Positions 51,164 through 62,544 of a DNA stretch of 64,000 bases are shown here, in pieces. Source of the stretch: Mortierella sp. BCC40632. Lineage: Eukaryota; Mortierellomycota; Mortierellomycetes; Mortierellales; Mortierellaceae. The stretch lies in assembly GCA_011634665.1 (NCBI GenBank), contig WAEK01000018.1, positions 491,501 to 555,500 on the forward strand, read 5' to 3'. Each line of letters starts with the position of its first letter. Within the stretch, counting starts at the first letter, position 1. The notes below the pieces were generated by a model that had not been told where the DNA came from, searched no databases, and saw nothing but the letters and a program-made list of their open reading frames with translations. Both the position numbers and the translations under genes were made by a program.

Positions 51164-52175
51164 TGTGGCGCAAAAGAGGTGGTGTGTATTTGTGGTAGAC
51201 ACAGGGTATTGAGAGAGAGAGAGAAAAGATAAAGTGAGAGGTTGTATGCTAGAGTTCTGGGTGTCGAGTGCTGTGTGGGCGCGCGGATGAGTGGGAGTGT
51301 TGAAACGTGCAACTGGGCGAGTGAGGTGGGTGTGGAAAGGGAGTGGAGAAAGAGAAAGAAGGAAGCAAAGGCCTTTTGCTCGTTCTCCATTTAATGGAAA
51401 AGCTTGGCGTACTCCGCTTATACTGCGGGCTGCGGCCAGTATGCCAGTCACACTCGTTGAATGCACCTTGGGATGGAGAAGAAACACATCTCAGGGCAGA
51501 CAGGCACGTCTCCTCATCTCCTTCCATCTAACTTTTTTTTATTTTTTTTTATTTCCGCTGCTGCGGGCACCACCAGACTCGTCAAGACCCGTTTGCAGAG
51601 TGCTAGGATGGGGATCCTGTCAAGTCAACTCAGATAGGTTCTCGCGACCTTTACTTTTAGTAGACCCTTGTCTTAATAGGAGACCATCCAGTAAAACTCT
51701 AGCATTAAAAAGAACAAAGTCCTTGTGTTATTGCTTCCATGCAGAAATGGTCCATGGGGCCACGACCATTGTTCTAACGGTCTAGTTTTGCCACAAAACA
51801 TTCAGAAGCAAGATTTGTCGACCCTTTCCAAAGTCACACCAATCTTTCAATCTTTTGTCCGAACCGACAATAGCTGTAAACGACTCGCCACAATCCAGTC
51901 GTGCCAAGCAATGGCACATAATTTGCAACCACCAGATATTGCCTGGTGACCCTCGTGTTTGATGTTCCATGCCAAAGGTCCAAACTGGGCGTATCCTGTG
52001 TAGGATCCACTAGGACGGAGGCTGTGAAGAAGAGGCGCGGAGGAAAAAAAAAAAAAAAAAAAAAAATTGGGTTGGGTGACTGCGCCTAAAATGGATCAGG
52101 TCGCTCTTCTGGGAGGACAACTCTTTTCACTTGCAGATCATTTCACTCGGAGACACACAGCATCCATTCCACAGC
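51164..52175. promoter_or_regulatory. Divergent intergenic region, GAT gene and PRP31
   Basis: About 1 kb between start codons. It is pyrimidine-rich on the - strand near the GAT gene start and has a 24-base poly(A) at about 52043-52066 upstream of PRP31. No other gene seen. Confidence 0.5.
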
Positions 52176-54137
52176 ATGTCATTAGCAGACGAATTCCTGG
52201 CAGACATTGGCGAGGAGGAGGAAGAAGAAGAGATTGAAGAACCCACATCTACTGCCAACGACTCTGTACCAGGCACACGGAATGGAGGAGCTCATGATAA
52301 TGACCAAGACATGGACCAGGATGGAGCTGACGAAGACGACGATGATCTGGACACAGAGATGCAGACCGAGGCTGACATTGCCTTGGAAAAAAAGATGATG
52401 ATGAAGTCAAGGGTGCAAAAAACGCAAGAGACATTGCCAAGCTGATGGACTCGAGCGAGATGCAGGGAATTCCTAAAGGTTAGGATCTTTCGATCAAAAA
52501 AAAAAAAAAAAAAAAAAAAAAAAACGCGCGCGCGCACAAACGCTCAGCCTATCAAAAAGATTAACACCACATTATCTTTTCTTTCGGTGATTATTATCTC
52601 CTTGATATTGCTTTTGACCCTTACAGGACATTGATCGATTCCAATCCTCCTCAGAATCAAAAGGCTCCGAAGTATCCGGCATGGTTGAGGATGATCCAGA
52701 GTACCAGCTTATCGTCAAGGCCAACACCATCACAGTCGCGATCGATAACGAGATCCTTGTTGTTCATAATGTATCAAAAGACTCTATTACTATCCTCTCT
52801 CCTTTCAACTCTTGGATCACCTCCATGGCCTTGACTCTTGATTCAGCGGAAAATCTAACTCCTGCCCTTTTTTTTACTCTTTAACAATAGTTCATCAGAG
52901 ACCACTATGAGCCCAAGTTCCCAGAACTGGAAACATTGGTTGCCAACCCACTGGATTATGCGCGGACAGTCATGAGGATCGCCAATCAGGAAGACATTAC
53001 CAAAGTCCATCTGGATGATATTTTGCCCGCTGCGACCGTCATGGTGGTGGTTGTCACAGGAACGACCACTGAGGGCCGGTCTTTGACAGACAGCGAATGG
53101 AGTGCCTGCGAGGACGCGTGCAATCTAGAACTAGAGCTCGATAGAGCCAAGGCAAAGGTACTAAAAAAAAGGGAAAAAGAAAAAGGAGCATCTTTTGCAT
53201 TCCCTAGAAGACACAAGTATCTTTCCAGACTAACTAGATTAATGCCTTTTATGATTTGTAGATTATCCAATATGTCGAGTCAAGATTGACGTTTATTGCA
53301 CCTAATCTCTCGGCCATCATTGGAACATCTACAGCAGCAAAACTGATGGGTCAAGCTGGAGGACTTACAGCTCTTAGTAAGATGCCTGCTTGTAACGTCC
53401 AGGTTCTGGGCAAGAACAAGACACTTAACTCTGCCCTCTCGAGTGCAACCAATGTCAAGAATGCAGGATATATCTATTATTCGCCTTTTGTGCTCACATT
53501 GCCTGTCGAGATCCGAAAGAAGGCCCAAAAGATGATTGCGGCCAAAATCTCACTCGCCGCCAGAATCGACAGGGTTCATTCGTACCCCGATGGCTCCTTT
53601 GGACGAAAGGTTCGAGAGGATGTAGAGAAGAAGATGGAAAAGTTGTTGGAACCACCACCACAAAAGAATGTCAAGGCTTTGCCCGCGCCTTTGGAGGCGC
53701 CCAAGAAACGACGTGGAGGACGGAGAGCACGCAAGGAAAAGGAACTGTATGCAGTGTCTGAGATGCAGAAGCTCAAGAACCGAGTCCAGTTTGGAGTGGA
53801 GGAAGAGGAGGTGATGATCTATGGCGAATCAGCAGGTCTAGGTATGTTGGGCCAGAATGTATCAGGCGTTGGTGCTGGAAGGATCAGAGCTGCCCAGGCC
53901 AAAGAAAGAAACAGGGGCAAGATCTCGAATCGTAATGCAGCGAGATTGGCTCAATATGGCGCGAATCAGAGTCGCAACGGAGGTCTTTCCACTGCAGGCA
54001 CGGCCACATCAATTGCATTCACACCCGTACAAGGTATTGAGCTTGCTGATCCGACAGCAGCAGCAGCCAAAGTCAAAGCTGCAAACGAAAAGTACTTTGG
54101 CACTGGAGGTTTCTTTAATGTTAACAAGAAGCAATAA
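52176..54137 (+). CDS. PRP31: U4/U6 snRNP protein PRP31, with one-base frame lesion in exon 1
   Basis: Four exons (52176-52478, 52655-52770, 52891-53157, 53262-54137) encode about 520 residues if one base is restored. PRP31 binds the U4 snRNA 5' stem-loop with 15.5K/Snu13 and holds U4/U6 to U5 in the tri-snRNP. Visible: MSLADEFLADIGE start and acidic head, DIAKLMDSSEM, the NOSIC coiled coil (FIRDHYEPKFPELETLV, DYARTVMRI), the Nop domain (ESRLTFIAPNLSAIIG, LMGQAGGLTALSKMPACN, GYIYYS, AAKISLAARID) and the Prp31 C-terminal block (KKRRGGRRARKEK, TSIAFTPVQGIEL, KYFGTGGFF). In exon 1 the frame shifts at a run of seven A (52387-52393); eight A would give one continuous frame that also fits the exon 2 phase. 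A sequencing error in a homopolymer is likely, a real null allele less so. Confidence 0.95.
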
Positions 54138-54289
54138 AGCGTGCGTTTCGAGGCGAATGAGAACTGTCCACTCCGGTCCTGGTGCCGAATTCTCCTTTAT
54201 TGTGTATTTACAAGGAAGGCTGAGTCGAATGGGAGGATAGTCGGTCTATGAAACGGAGGCGAGTACTTTGATCCTTTCCCTGTAGATGT

Positions 54290-55178
54290 TTATGGGATGC
54301 TCACGTAACGAGGATGGTGACGCTCACGTTTGGCAAAGAGGCTAAAAAAAAAGGAGATAGATTAGAGGACGATGAACCCCAACTAAAAACGTGCTCGCGT
54401 GACCACAGTCGCACTGTGCCTGGTAGGACAACAGGGGAATGTTTTTTTTTTTTTTTTTTTCCCAGTTTAATCTGAAATGGAGGAATGGCGAGTCGACCAT
54501 GGACAGATGGGTAGGCTGAGATGCCCGGAATGAGCGACACATTGCTTTAGTTTCTTCAGAGGGAACTGCGCGCACTGATGAGCCCAGAGTCCTTGATTTT
54601 GGCGGGGGGTTTTGCTGCTGTTGTAGACATGTTTGGTTCCTCACGCGGGGTCTTACAAAGTGTCACACCAACCGAGGCTGCAGATTTTTCTTTAAAAAAA
54701 GTGGGGGGGGGGGAGGGTAGGGCGGGGTTTTTTTCAAAAGGATGGGAAGGAAAAAAAAAAAAGAGTTACTCCCACAGAAGAAATGTCAAACTTACAGGTA
54801 GATGAGGATGCCAACAATCGGACACAAAAAGATCAAGAGGCACCAAAGAAGCTTAGACATAACAGGGCGGTCTGAGTCAAGGACCTGGACGACAGCAATG
54901 AGATCGAGAATGAGGATGATCAAGCTGACAAGCGAGGTCGAGTAGATTGCATACGAGCCCATAGAGGCAACTGTGGCTGCTGCTGATGCGACGATGGGAG
55001 CCATTGTAGGTATGCGATCAATGTCCTGAATGTCCAAAACTGAGTCCTGCCGGGGAATGGGGCGAGAGAGTTGGGTGGATGAGAGAGAAGAAAGGGAGAA
55101 AGAGGAGGAGGAGAAAAGAGAGAAAGAAAAGAAAAAAAAGAGAGCGAAGACGAGCGCTTTTGTACTCACGATGGGCAT
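54290..55178 (-). CDS. Small membrane protein with PLDc_N (phospholipase-D N-terminal) domain
   Basis: Coding exons 55178-55170 (9 nt, MPI), 55046-54796 and 54341-54290 give 103 residues. Two membrane segments (about 45-65, LVSLIILILDLIAVVQVL; about 75-95, SKLLWCLLIFLCPIVGILIYLLF) carry the PLDc_N signature: a first helix ending in D-x-IAVV, then LLWCLLIFLCPIVG and IYLLF. The family is found alone or in front of cardiolipin synthase and phospholipase D-like enzymes and is thought to be a membrane anchor; its function alone is unknown. The C-terminus is basic (KRERHHPRY). Intron 2 is 454 bp. If the 9-nt exon is wrong, translation would start at the internal Met in PTMAPIV, giving about 83 residues. 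Confidence 0.72.
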
Positions 55179-55299
55179 TGTGCCACCACCTCCCAAGAAA
55201 AAAATAAAATAAAAAAAAAACTCATCCACTCGTTCCAGTCTACAAGGTTGGGGCAACACGGGGCTTTACTACAGACATGGCACTAGTGCCTACAGAGGC

Positions 55300-56899
55300 T
55301 CACTCTACTTCCATTCTATTGTCGCCATCAGAGTCCACCCGTCTGTCCTCCGTTTGGGTTTCGCCGCTCAAGTTCTCAACACCCTCCATGGACGATGTTG
55401 GGTCCATGTCCATATCGGTGCCATTGCCAGCACCATTTCCACTTCCGGCGCTCAGGATCTGCTTCTCTATTTCCATAGAGCTGTCCTCTTTCTTGGCCCC
55501 ATCTTCATCCTCTTCTTTACCAACAGAAGCTGTTCCTGAAGCCGAAGGATCCTTAGCCTCCGTCTGATCCTCGTCAGACGAATATATTGTCTCGTTTGGT
55601 CGGATCAATGTAAAGGCCAATGAGGCGGACCCATCATAGTTCCCGTTGACGGCTGCTTCAGGCTCTGACTTTTCTTCCGCATCAGAATTCTCATCCGCTT
55701 CGCCATCCAGTGCACTCCTCCCAATATATGCTGGGTTGGAAAACTCATTAATGGAGGAGGTGATCATCAGTACCTATATTATCATTCATCAGGAGTGATA
55801 TGGTCAGTCATAGCCACGACACATTTCCAACCTGGGATTGTATGAATAAAAAGAGTCAGGCCTTCAGACAAAATCTCTAAGGTACCTTCTCCACTGCGCG
55901 TAGGTATTTGATAAGGTTGCTATGATGCTCCGTTGGATATGCGAGGAGCTCGCACACCCGCTGGATAGTGAAAGGTGCACTTGTGAAGGCATTAAGAAGC
56001 CTAACGATGCGTTCATGGTACCCTTCTGGAGTTTCTAGTAGCAGCGTGTCCTTGGACATGGGTACCATCCTGTGTTCGACAAAGTTATTCTGAGACGTCG
56101 GTGTTGGCTGATGGATCAACTGACTGGCGTCCTGGCTGGCGATCACAGCTGTATTGGAGGACGAATCCTTATCATCGTCACTTTCATCTCCAAAGACGGC
56201 TGGTGTCGCTAGATACATGTTGCCTTTAGTATTTGTTGCATCATCTTTGCTCGGCTGCGCATGATCCGATTTGTCACCCGTTTTTTCCCTAGATGTAGCG
56301 CTGTCGCTCCCTTGGATTGTCTCATCCTTTGAGGATTCAGAGGTCGTCAAGTTCTCACTGCTACTCTGGAGTCGATCCTGCGAGGATATTTTCAAAGACT
56401 TTTTCTGTTCAGAAGAAGGCAAAGTCTCTGCTACATGACTCTCTTGACCCTGCTCGGGTACATGAGCTGCGTCCTGTTCTTGTGCAGCATCCACTTTAGC
56501 TGAGGCGACTGGAACAGGTTGAGCAAAGGGAGGGGATGACAGCAACTTGGATGGGGTGGCGGTGGGTACTGATGGCTGAGCAGAAAGTGCTGTTGTAAGA
56601 GGATTTGTAACGGTCGCCTCAGTGTAGGTCAGCTGCTTCGACTCTAGAACCCTGTCTAACCTCTCCAGTAGAGCCTTGCGAAGTACCTCCCATGGCACAC
56701 TATGTGGTAATGGAGCATGAAAGCAAGTTTTGGAAGCAAGTCGCTATCGTGTCAGTATCCTTGGCAGAGGAAATTGGGAGAGGCCTCATGGTTGAGTTTG
56801 CTTCTTTGTCTGCTTGAGTAGGAACCTGATCTGGTTTGTAGCGGCGATCTCGTCGATCAGAGGCACGCTCTCGAGAGTTTGTGATGATTCCTGTGCCAT
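55300..56899 (-). CDS. PPP4R2: Protein phosphatase 4 regulatory subunit 2
   Basis: Three exons (56899-56826, 56699-55886, 55773-55300) give 453 residues. PPP4R2 is the core regulatory subunit of the PP4 complex, which dephosphorylates DNA-damage and centrosome targets. The diagnostic block is RIVRLLNAFTSAPFTIQRVCELL followed by YLRAVEKVLMITSS, matching the family's conserved fold near 245-285. N-terminal helices (VPLIDEIAATN, VPWEVLRKALLERLDRVLE) fit the first domain. Between them lies a 150-residue disordered insert of Gln/Ser/Asp. The tail is acidic (EADENSDAEEKSE), as in human. Exon 1 ends in a weak donor (gttcct), and the N-terminus is shorter than the human one, so the start may lie in an undetected upstream exon. 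The neighbouring PLDc_N gene starts 121 bp downstream. Confidence 0.85.
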
Positions 56900-57297
56900 T
56901 GCGAGTATTGGATGTGAAATGGATCCTCTTTGGATAAAGTGAGTGTAACAGTAAGAGAAAGAGAGAAAGAGAGGATGAAGCGGAGAGATGGAGAGATGGA
57001 GAGATGGGGAGAGAGGTTGAGGGGAGGTATGCGGGAACAGGCACGAAAAAAGAGAGTTGAGATGAACCCGGTGATGAGATCGATGACTTTTTTTTACATT
57101 ATTGCATGACGCCACTGATTCATTCTTTCTGCTTGGATTCTGCTTGCTTGCCAACAAGAAGAGTCTTCTTCCAACCACAGATCTACTCTTTCACCAACGC
57201 AGGAGGCGCGTGGTCCTGCTGGCAAAGCTTCATCGAAGAGTAACATCCTTTTTTTTTTTTTTCTCCTCCCCCTCCTCTCTTTCGCCGCTCTCGCTGC

Positions 57298-57320
57298 TGC
57301 GCCCATAGTCTATGGGCGCA
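57298..57320. promoter_or_regulatory. Perfect 11-bp inverted repeat, spacer 1
   Basis: TGCGCCCATAG and its exact reverse complement flank a single T. It sits between two divergent genes and could be a dimeric transcription-factor site. No factor is assigned. Confidence 0.5.
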
Positions 57321-57970
57321 ATGGTTATACTGTCCAAGGCACAATGACTTGGCTCCCAATAAGGTGGTGTCCACGACTAAAGGCACAAGTCGAGCTGAGC
57401 TATTTGTGGAAACAACCCCGGTCGAGTAAAGTAGATGGACCGACATACAAGTGAACATGCAGCCTGCTGCATGGGTCTAGGTCTTCAGTCAGTGCAGCAT
57501 ATGATTCGGTGGTCTGTCAGGGGCGTGACTGGGCGTCCGTTGGTTGAGGGACACACCCCTGGCTGGCGAGACGAGACGAGAGAAATGAGAAAAAAAAAGT
57601 ATGTGTGAGTGTGCGAGAGTGTGTGAGTGAGTGTATGTTGACAGGGAGGGTGAGAGAAAGTGAAAGAGTGATGGAAAAGAGAGTGGTAACATTCCCACAC
57701 ACAGACAGCATGTTTCCAGTACATGCGCGCCCACCGACAGACTGCGACAAATCCCGCCCACGGACTCTCTCTGCTTGGCCGGAATGCCCTTTTCTTATTT
57801 TCCTCTCTTCCCCGACTGACCCAAAAGACGGTTGGGTGGCTGCGGGATACCCCACACTGCACGCGCATCGAACATCACAACGCCGTGAGCTCGCGGGGCC
57901 CGCAAGGCCATTGGCTCGCTACTCTTCGACTCCGTGCATCCCTTTAACTTGAGCCTTTTTTTGTCTTTTT

Positions 57971-58006
57971 TCTTCTTCTTCTTCTTCTTCTTCTTCTTCT
58001 TCTTCT
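57971..58006. repeat. (CTT)n microsatellite
   Basis: Pure trinucleotide tract of about 12 units in the leader region of the PFK-2/FBPase-2 gene. Confidence 0.9.
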
Positions 58007-58312
58007 CCCTCTTTCTCTCTCTCTCTCTCTCTCTCCACTCTCTCTTACACACAAACACATTCTCTCTTTCTCTATTTCTTTCACCCCATCTCTTAGCATC
58101 CCATCATCTCTTAGCATCCTGTCACAGCTCTTTCCATCTCCTTTGCATTCCGGTCCACGCCGTCTCTTTTTCTCCATTTGCATCTGCTCCTGCTCATCTC
58201 TTCATCCCTCCCTGTTCTCCTGCTGCTACACTCTCTCACTCTCCGCCTGCCCGCCTCATCGCACTACCTCCATCCCCGTCAACCCTGCACATCCTCATCC
58301 CCACACACACCA

Positions 58313-59791
58313 ATGAGCATCAATCCACGTAACGTGTCTTTTGTTTGCTTCTGTTCTATCTCTCTTTTAGCCCACATGGCTCTGGCCAACCGATGGTCTA
58401 ACGCTCTTTCTTTCTTGCTCGCCTCCACCTTTTTTTTTTTTCCTCTGTCCTTCCGGACCCTGCTGTACTCCTCTAGGCTCTCGTATTGCCTGCGTGGTAA
58501 GCTTGTTTCCGATGCTTTTTTAGTGATCACTTCGGAACTGGCCATCACGATGGGTTCAGCGAATTAATGACTCCACCCTTCTTTTTCCGTCTGTCTTTGT
58601 TCTCTTCTTCACAGCTCGTCGGTCTTCCGGGTACCTCGAAGACGCTGATTGCTCAGAAAGGTATGGCTCCGCTCCTTCCAAACACTGCAGGGCCAGGAGA
58701 GTGTCCTAGGCAGGGCAGGGCGAAACCGCGAGTGGAACGACCATTGGTTGCTAACGAGTTGTCCTCGAGGCTCTCTCACCCCCACACACACACACAATTG
58801 CAAGTCTCTGTTCCATGAGCCTGTGTGTGTATGTGTGTATGTGCGGTGTGTGTGGGAGAGAGAGAGAGAGAGAAAAAAAAAAAAAAAAAAAAAAAAAAAG
58901 TGTTTGTGCTCGAGTTACTTTTCCACGGTTCACCCCACGGCCTCCTGCAATGCGCTTCCCTGTGGAATGCGGGTGCGGGAGGGAGCATCTGCAGAGGAAA
59001 AGAGGCCCTCGCTCCTTTTTTTCATTTCTCGTCTGCCGGTTCAACAGGTCTGGGCGCAGGAGGCGAGCCTGGTGAACTGGCCGGATGCTCCGTGCCCATC
59101 GTCCGTCGCACGGATGGGGCAATCGCCTTGCTAGCCCTTTTTGTCCTGACTCGTTCATATTGACTCTTGGTCTCGCTCCTCCCGTGGACGAGTAAAAGCG
59201 AATGGAATGAGTCGAGTGATCGGGAGTAGAGGGTTCAGGCCTAGTTGGGTGACTCTTTGGCCTCTGCAATAGAAAGAGAGAAGAGCAGGCTGAGGGGTTA
59301 AAAAAGAAACTCAGACTCCTCCATCCACTTTGCTGCACCCGCATCGCTCGTGCTGACTCGGCTTGCTTTCCTGAGGAGTCATGAAGGTTGCAGCTTGTCT
59401 TTTTGCAGCCAAGACCCTTTCCTTTAGCCCGACACACTTGAAATTGACAATACAAACATGCAGTGGCGAGACCGAGGCGGGGGTGAAGATTGGTGGGCGA
59501 GCGAGCGGACAGAGATGCACCAAGCGAGACATACGCCTGCGACGGACCGGGAGGAAAAAAGAAGACGAGGGTAGTTTGGCAGGGCAGGGCGGGGCAGGGC
59601 GGGGCAGGTCAGGGCAGGGCAAGGCCGTGCTTCGACCACACACCAAAAACAGTGACAAAGACGTACACAGACAGGGAGAGAGACCCGCCCCATTCTCGGC
59701 TCAGCCTTGTCTGCCTGTTTCGGTCCTGTTCCGAGACCACTCTTCTTAGGGTCATTGTCCCGCCTCTGCACTTGGGCCCCTTTTCCTCTCT

Positions 59792-59840
<49 letters not shown>

Positions 59841-62175
59841 AGACACAGACGCAGACACAAACACAGACACACAGACACAGACACAGACGCAGACACACAT
59901 TGAAAGAGAGATGCGCGTCTATTCTCCCCGGACCCCCCGACATTGGACCGCTGCCCTGACCACCCCGCGAATTTAATTTCTAAAAAAATGGCGACATCGC
60001 CTACTCTGTTTTATTCGTGCAGCACAGCGTGTGTCCCTTTCTCCTCCCCATTCTTTTCTCCCCTCTTCCTTTTCCTCTTTCCTCCTCTCCACCCAACCAC
60101 CCAACCACCCTTCTACCCAACCATAATGTACGCCTAGACCTACCACTAAACTTCGACTCTTCTTCTCTTGATTCTTCTTCTTCTTCCCCCACTAGTTGGT
60201 CGATACCTGCAGTGGCTCGGCATCGCTACCAAGGTCTTCAATGTCGGCAACTACCGCCGGAAGCTTGTTCAGACCGCTGCTGCTGGTGCTGCAGCAACAC
60301 ACGAGTTCTTTGATCCTGCCAACCAGGAAGGCGCCCGCATCCGTGCAGAAGCTAGTCTCGAGGCCCTGAATGACATGCTCTATTGGTTCAATAAGGAGCA
60401 AGGTGTTGTTGCCGTCTATGACGCTACCAATGCCACTCGTGCCAAACGACAGATCCTGCTCGACGCTTGTGCTCGCCATGATATTCAGGTCATGTTCATC
60501 GAATCGGTCTACGAGAATGAGGCCCTTAGGTTACAAAACATGATTGAGACGACTGGTTCGCCAGACTACGAGTCTGTTGACTCCAAAGTGGCCCTTCAGG
60601 ACTTTCAGGAGCGAGTCAAGCATTACCAAGGCACGTACGAGACCTTGAATACAACGGTCCACGAGGCTAGCGAAAAGAAAGACACGAGCTTTATCAAGCT
60701 GGTTGATGCTGGCAGCGACGTGATCCTCAGCCACATCCATGGATATTTGCAATCGAGGATCGTCTACTATCTCATGAATCTCCATGTTGCCCCACGCAGG
60801 TTCTACTTCAGTCGAGTATGTTGTATTCAATACCTTTTGAATCATCCCGCAATTACCTTGGGCTAATTCATCCCGAGCGCCGAGACTAACCCTGCACGAA
60901 CTCTCTATCCCCCTTTGAAAACATCTTTAGCATGGCGAGTCACTCTTCAATGTGATGGGAAAGCTTGGCGGTGACTCTGACTTGTCAGCAAGAGGCCGAC
61001 AGTATGCTCGATCACTTCCTCGTCTGGTGTCGACATATATCCCCAATGCAAACAAGCTGACGGTAATGCCTTTTCCTCGTTCTTTCTTTCGCTCACATAC
61101 ATACACCTCTGGAACATCGACACTGCCTTTTTGTTTTCGTTTTTATTTCTCCCACGCTTAATATTTTTAAGGTTCACAAAAGTGGTTTCTATTTGTCCAA
61201 TTGCCCGGTTCCTGGGGCGATCGCATCTTTGTCCTCTCTCCCTTTCCCCGTTGACTGAGTATGACTAAAGGCATATTCGGACGTGACATCGAGGACATTT
61301 CTAAATGAATCCCCGTTCCATCATCGCCCGCCACTAGTCATGCTTTTTTTTTTTTTTTTTTTTTATTTTTTTTTTCCTCCGCACTCTTGTTCTATTACAT
61401 CACATGTCTGACCAAAAAAAAACAATGTCTATCCTCCCTCTTTTGTTTGTCCCCTTAGGTTTGGACATCGAGCATGAGACGCACCATTTCAACGGCACAA
61501 TTCCTGCCCAACAATAAGCTTGCATGGAAGGCTCTAGATGAACTCGACGCTGGTGTCTGTGACGGGCTGACGTACGAGGAAGTTGAAGAAAGATACCCCG
61601 AGGACTTTGCCAATCGAGATGATGACAAGTTCAACTACCGATACCGTGGAGGTGAATCCTATCGAGATGTGGTGCAGCGACTCGAGCCCGTCTTGATGGA
61701 TCTCGAACGACAAACCGATGTGCTGATTATTGGTCACCAGGCTATCCTGCGATGTATTTATGCCTACTTTATGAACTACTCGCATGAACGACTACCTTAT
61801 ATCAAGATCCCTCTTCACACTGTGATCCAGTTGACACCAGGAGCCTACACTTGCGAGGAGCGACGATTCAAGGTGGACATTGCCGCTGTCGACACTCATC
61901 GCCCAAAGCCTAAGGTCAGCGGAACCGTTGGTGTTAGTCATGGAGACAAGAATCATAACGAGGATGGACCTTTGATCGAGGCTACCCCTCTTCAAGTGCC
62001 AGCACCTGAGGCTGCCCACAACTCAGCCAAGCACAATAAGCCTACTGAATTGGAAGAACCCAAGATCATTGTTTCTGCCTTGTCGACCACCACCTTCAGA
62101 GACTCAATCTATTCGCACGCGGACTCGTTTACTGTCAAGCCAAAGGAGGCTCCTGCTCCTGTTCCTGTGGTCGCC

Positions 62176-62206
<31 letters not shown>

Positions 62207-62544
62207 CTGCCTCTGCGTCAGTAGTAGCGCCAGTAGTAGCGCCAGTAGTAACACCAGCGGTAGTGCCAGCAGCAACACTTGTAGCAACATCAGTAGCAGC
62301 ACCAGCCATGGCACCAGCGGCTGCGCCAGCACCAGCACCTGTCACTGTCTCAGCACTCAAGTCAGCACCCACCACAAATGCGACCAATGGAGGCGGGCTT
62401 TCCCCTGCACTGACAGTATCGGGATCAGTCCCTGTGACCACATCGACAGCAGCTCCTCCTACTTCTACATCCACTTCCTCAGCGCCCACGCCAGTCGTGT
62501 TACCAGCCTCAGTTGTGGCCAGTGAGTCTATCTTAATCTACTAG
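58313..62544 (+). CDS. Bifunctional 6-phosphofructo-2-kinase/fructose-2,6-bisphosphatase
   Basis: Six exons (58313-58328, 58477-58496, 58615-58660, 60196-60815, 60931-61062, 61459-62544) give 639 residues. The enzyme makes and breaks fructose-2,6-bisphosphate, the switch between glycolysis and gluconeogenesis. The kinase half has the P-loop GLPGTSKT (residues 15-22), TKVFNVGNYRR, VYDATNATRAKR and SRIVYYLMNLHV. The phosphatase half has RHGES, with the catalytic His first in exon 5, the second His in IIGHQAILR, and the acid in LDAGVCDGLTYEE. Both activities look intact. The kinase starts almost at residue 1, without the long N-terminal regulatory extension of yeast Pfk26. The 20-nt exon 2 is required for frame. 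The about 190-residue tail is Ala/Pro/Val-rich. A GTGAGT donor-like site at 62522 could lead to another 3' exon. Confidence 0.95.
59581..59623 (+). repeat. G-rich minisatellite (GGGGCAGGGC units)
   Basis: Four to five imperfect units with several runs of three or four G separated by CA or C on the sense strand. The pattern permits G-quadruplex folding in DNA or pre-mRNA. Confidence 0.8.
59840..59898 (+). repeat. Imperfect CAGACA hexamer repeat
   Basis: Runs of CAGACA with CG and AA variants, directly after a (CT)n tract, within intron 3 of PFK-2/FBPase-2. Confidence 0.8.

Larger units (their letters stand above)
56900..58312. promoter_or_regulatory. Divergent region, PPP4R2 and PFK-2/FBPase-2
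   Basis: 1.4 kb between start codons. Contains a perfect 11-bp inverted repeat at 57298-57320, a (CTT)n of about 36 bp at 57971-58006, a (CT)n at about 58014-58035 and a CT/CA-rich leader to the PFK-2 start. No additional gene is supported. Confidence 0.55.
58661..60195 (+). other. 1.5-kb intron 3 of PFK-2/FBPase-2
   Basis: Starts gtatgg and ends in cccactag. It contains poly(A), a G-rich minisatellite at 59581-59623, a (CT)n at about 59796-59837 and an imperfect CAGACA repeat at 59840-59898. No conserved coding content is seen. Confidence 0.8.
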
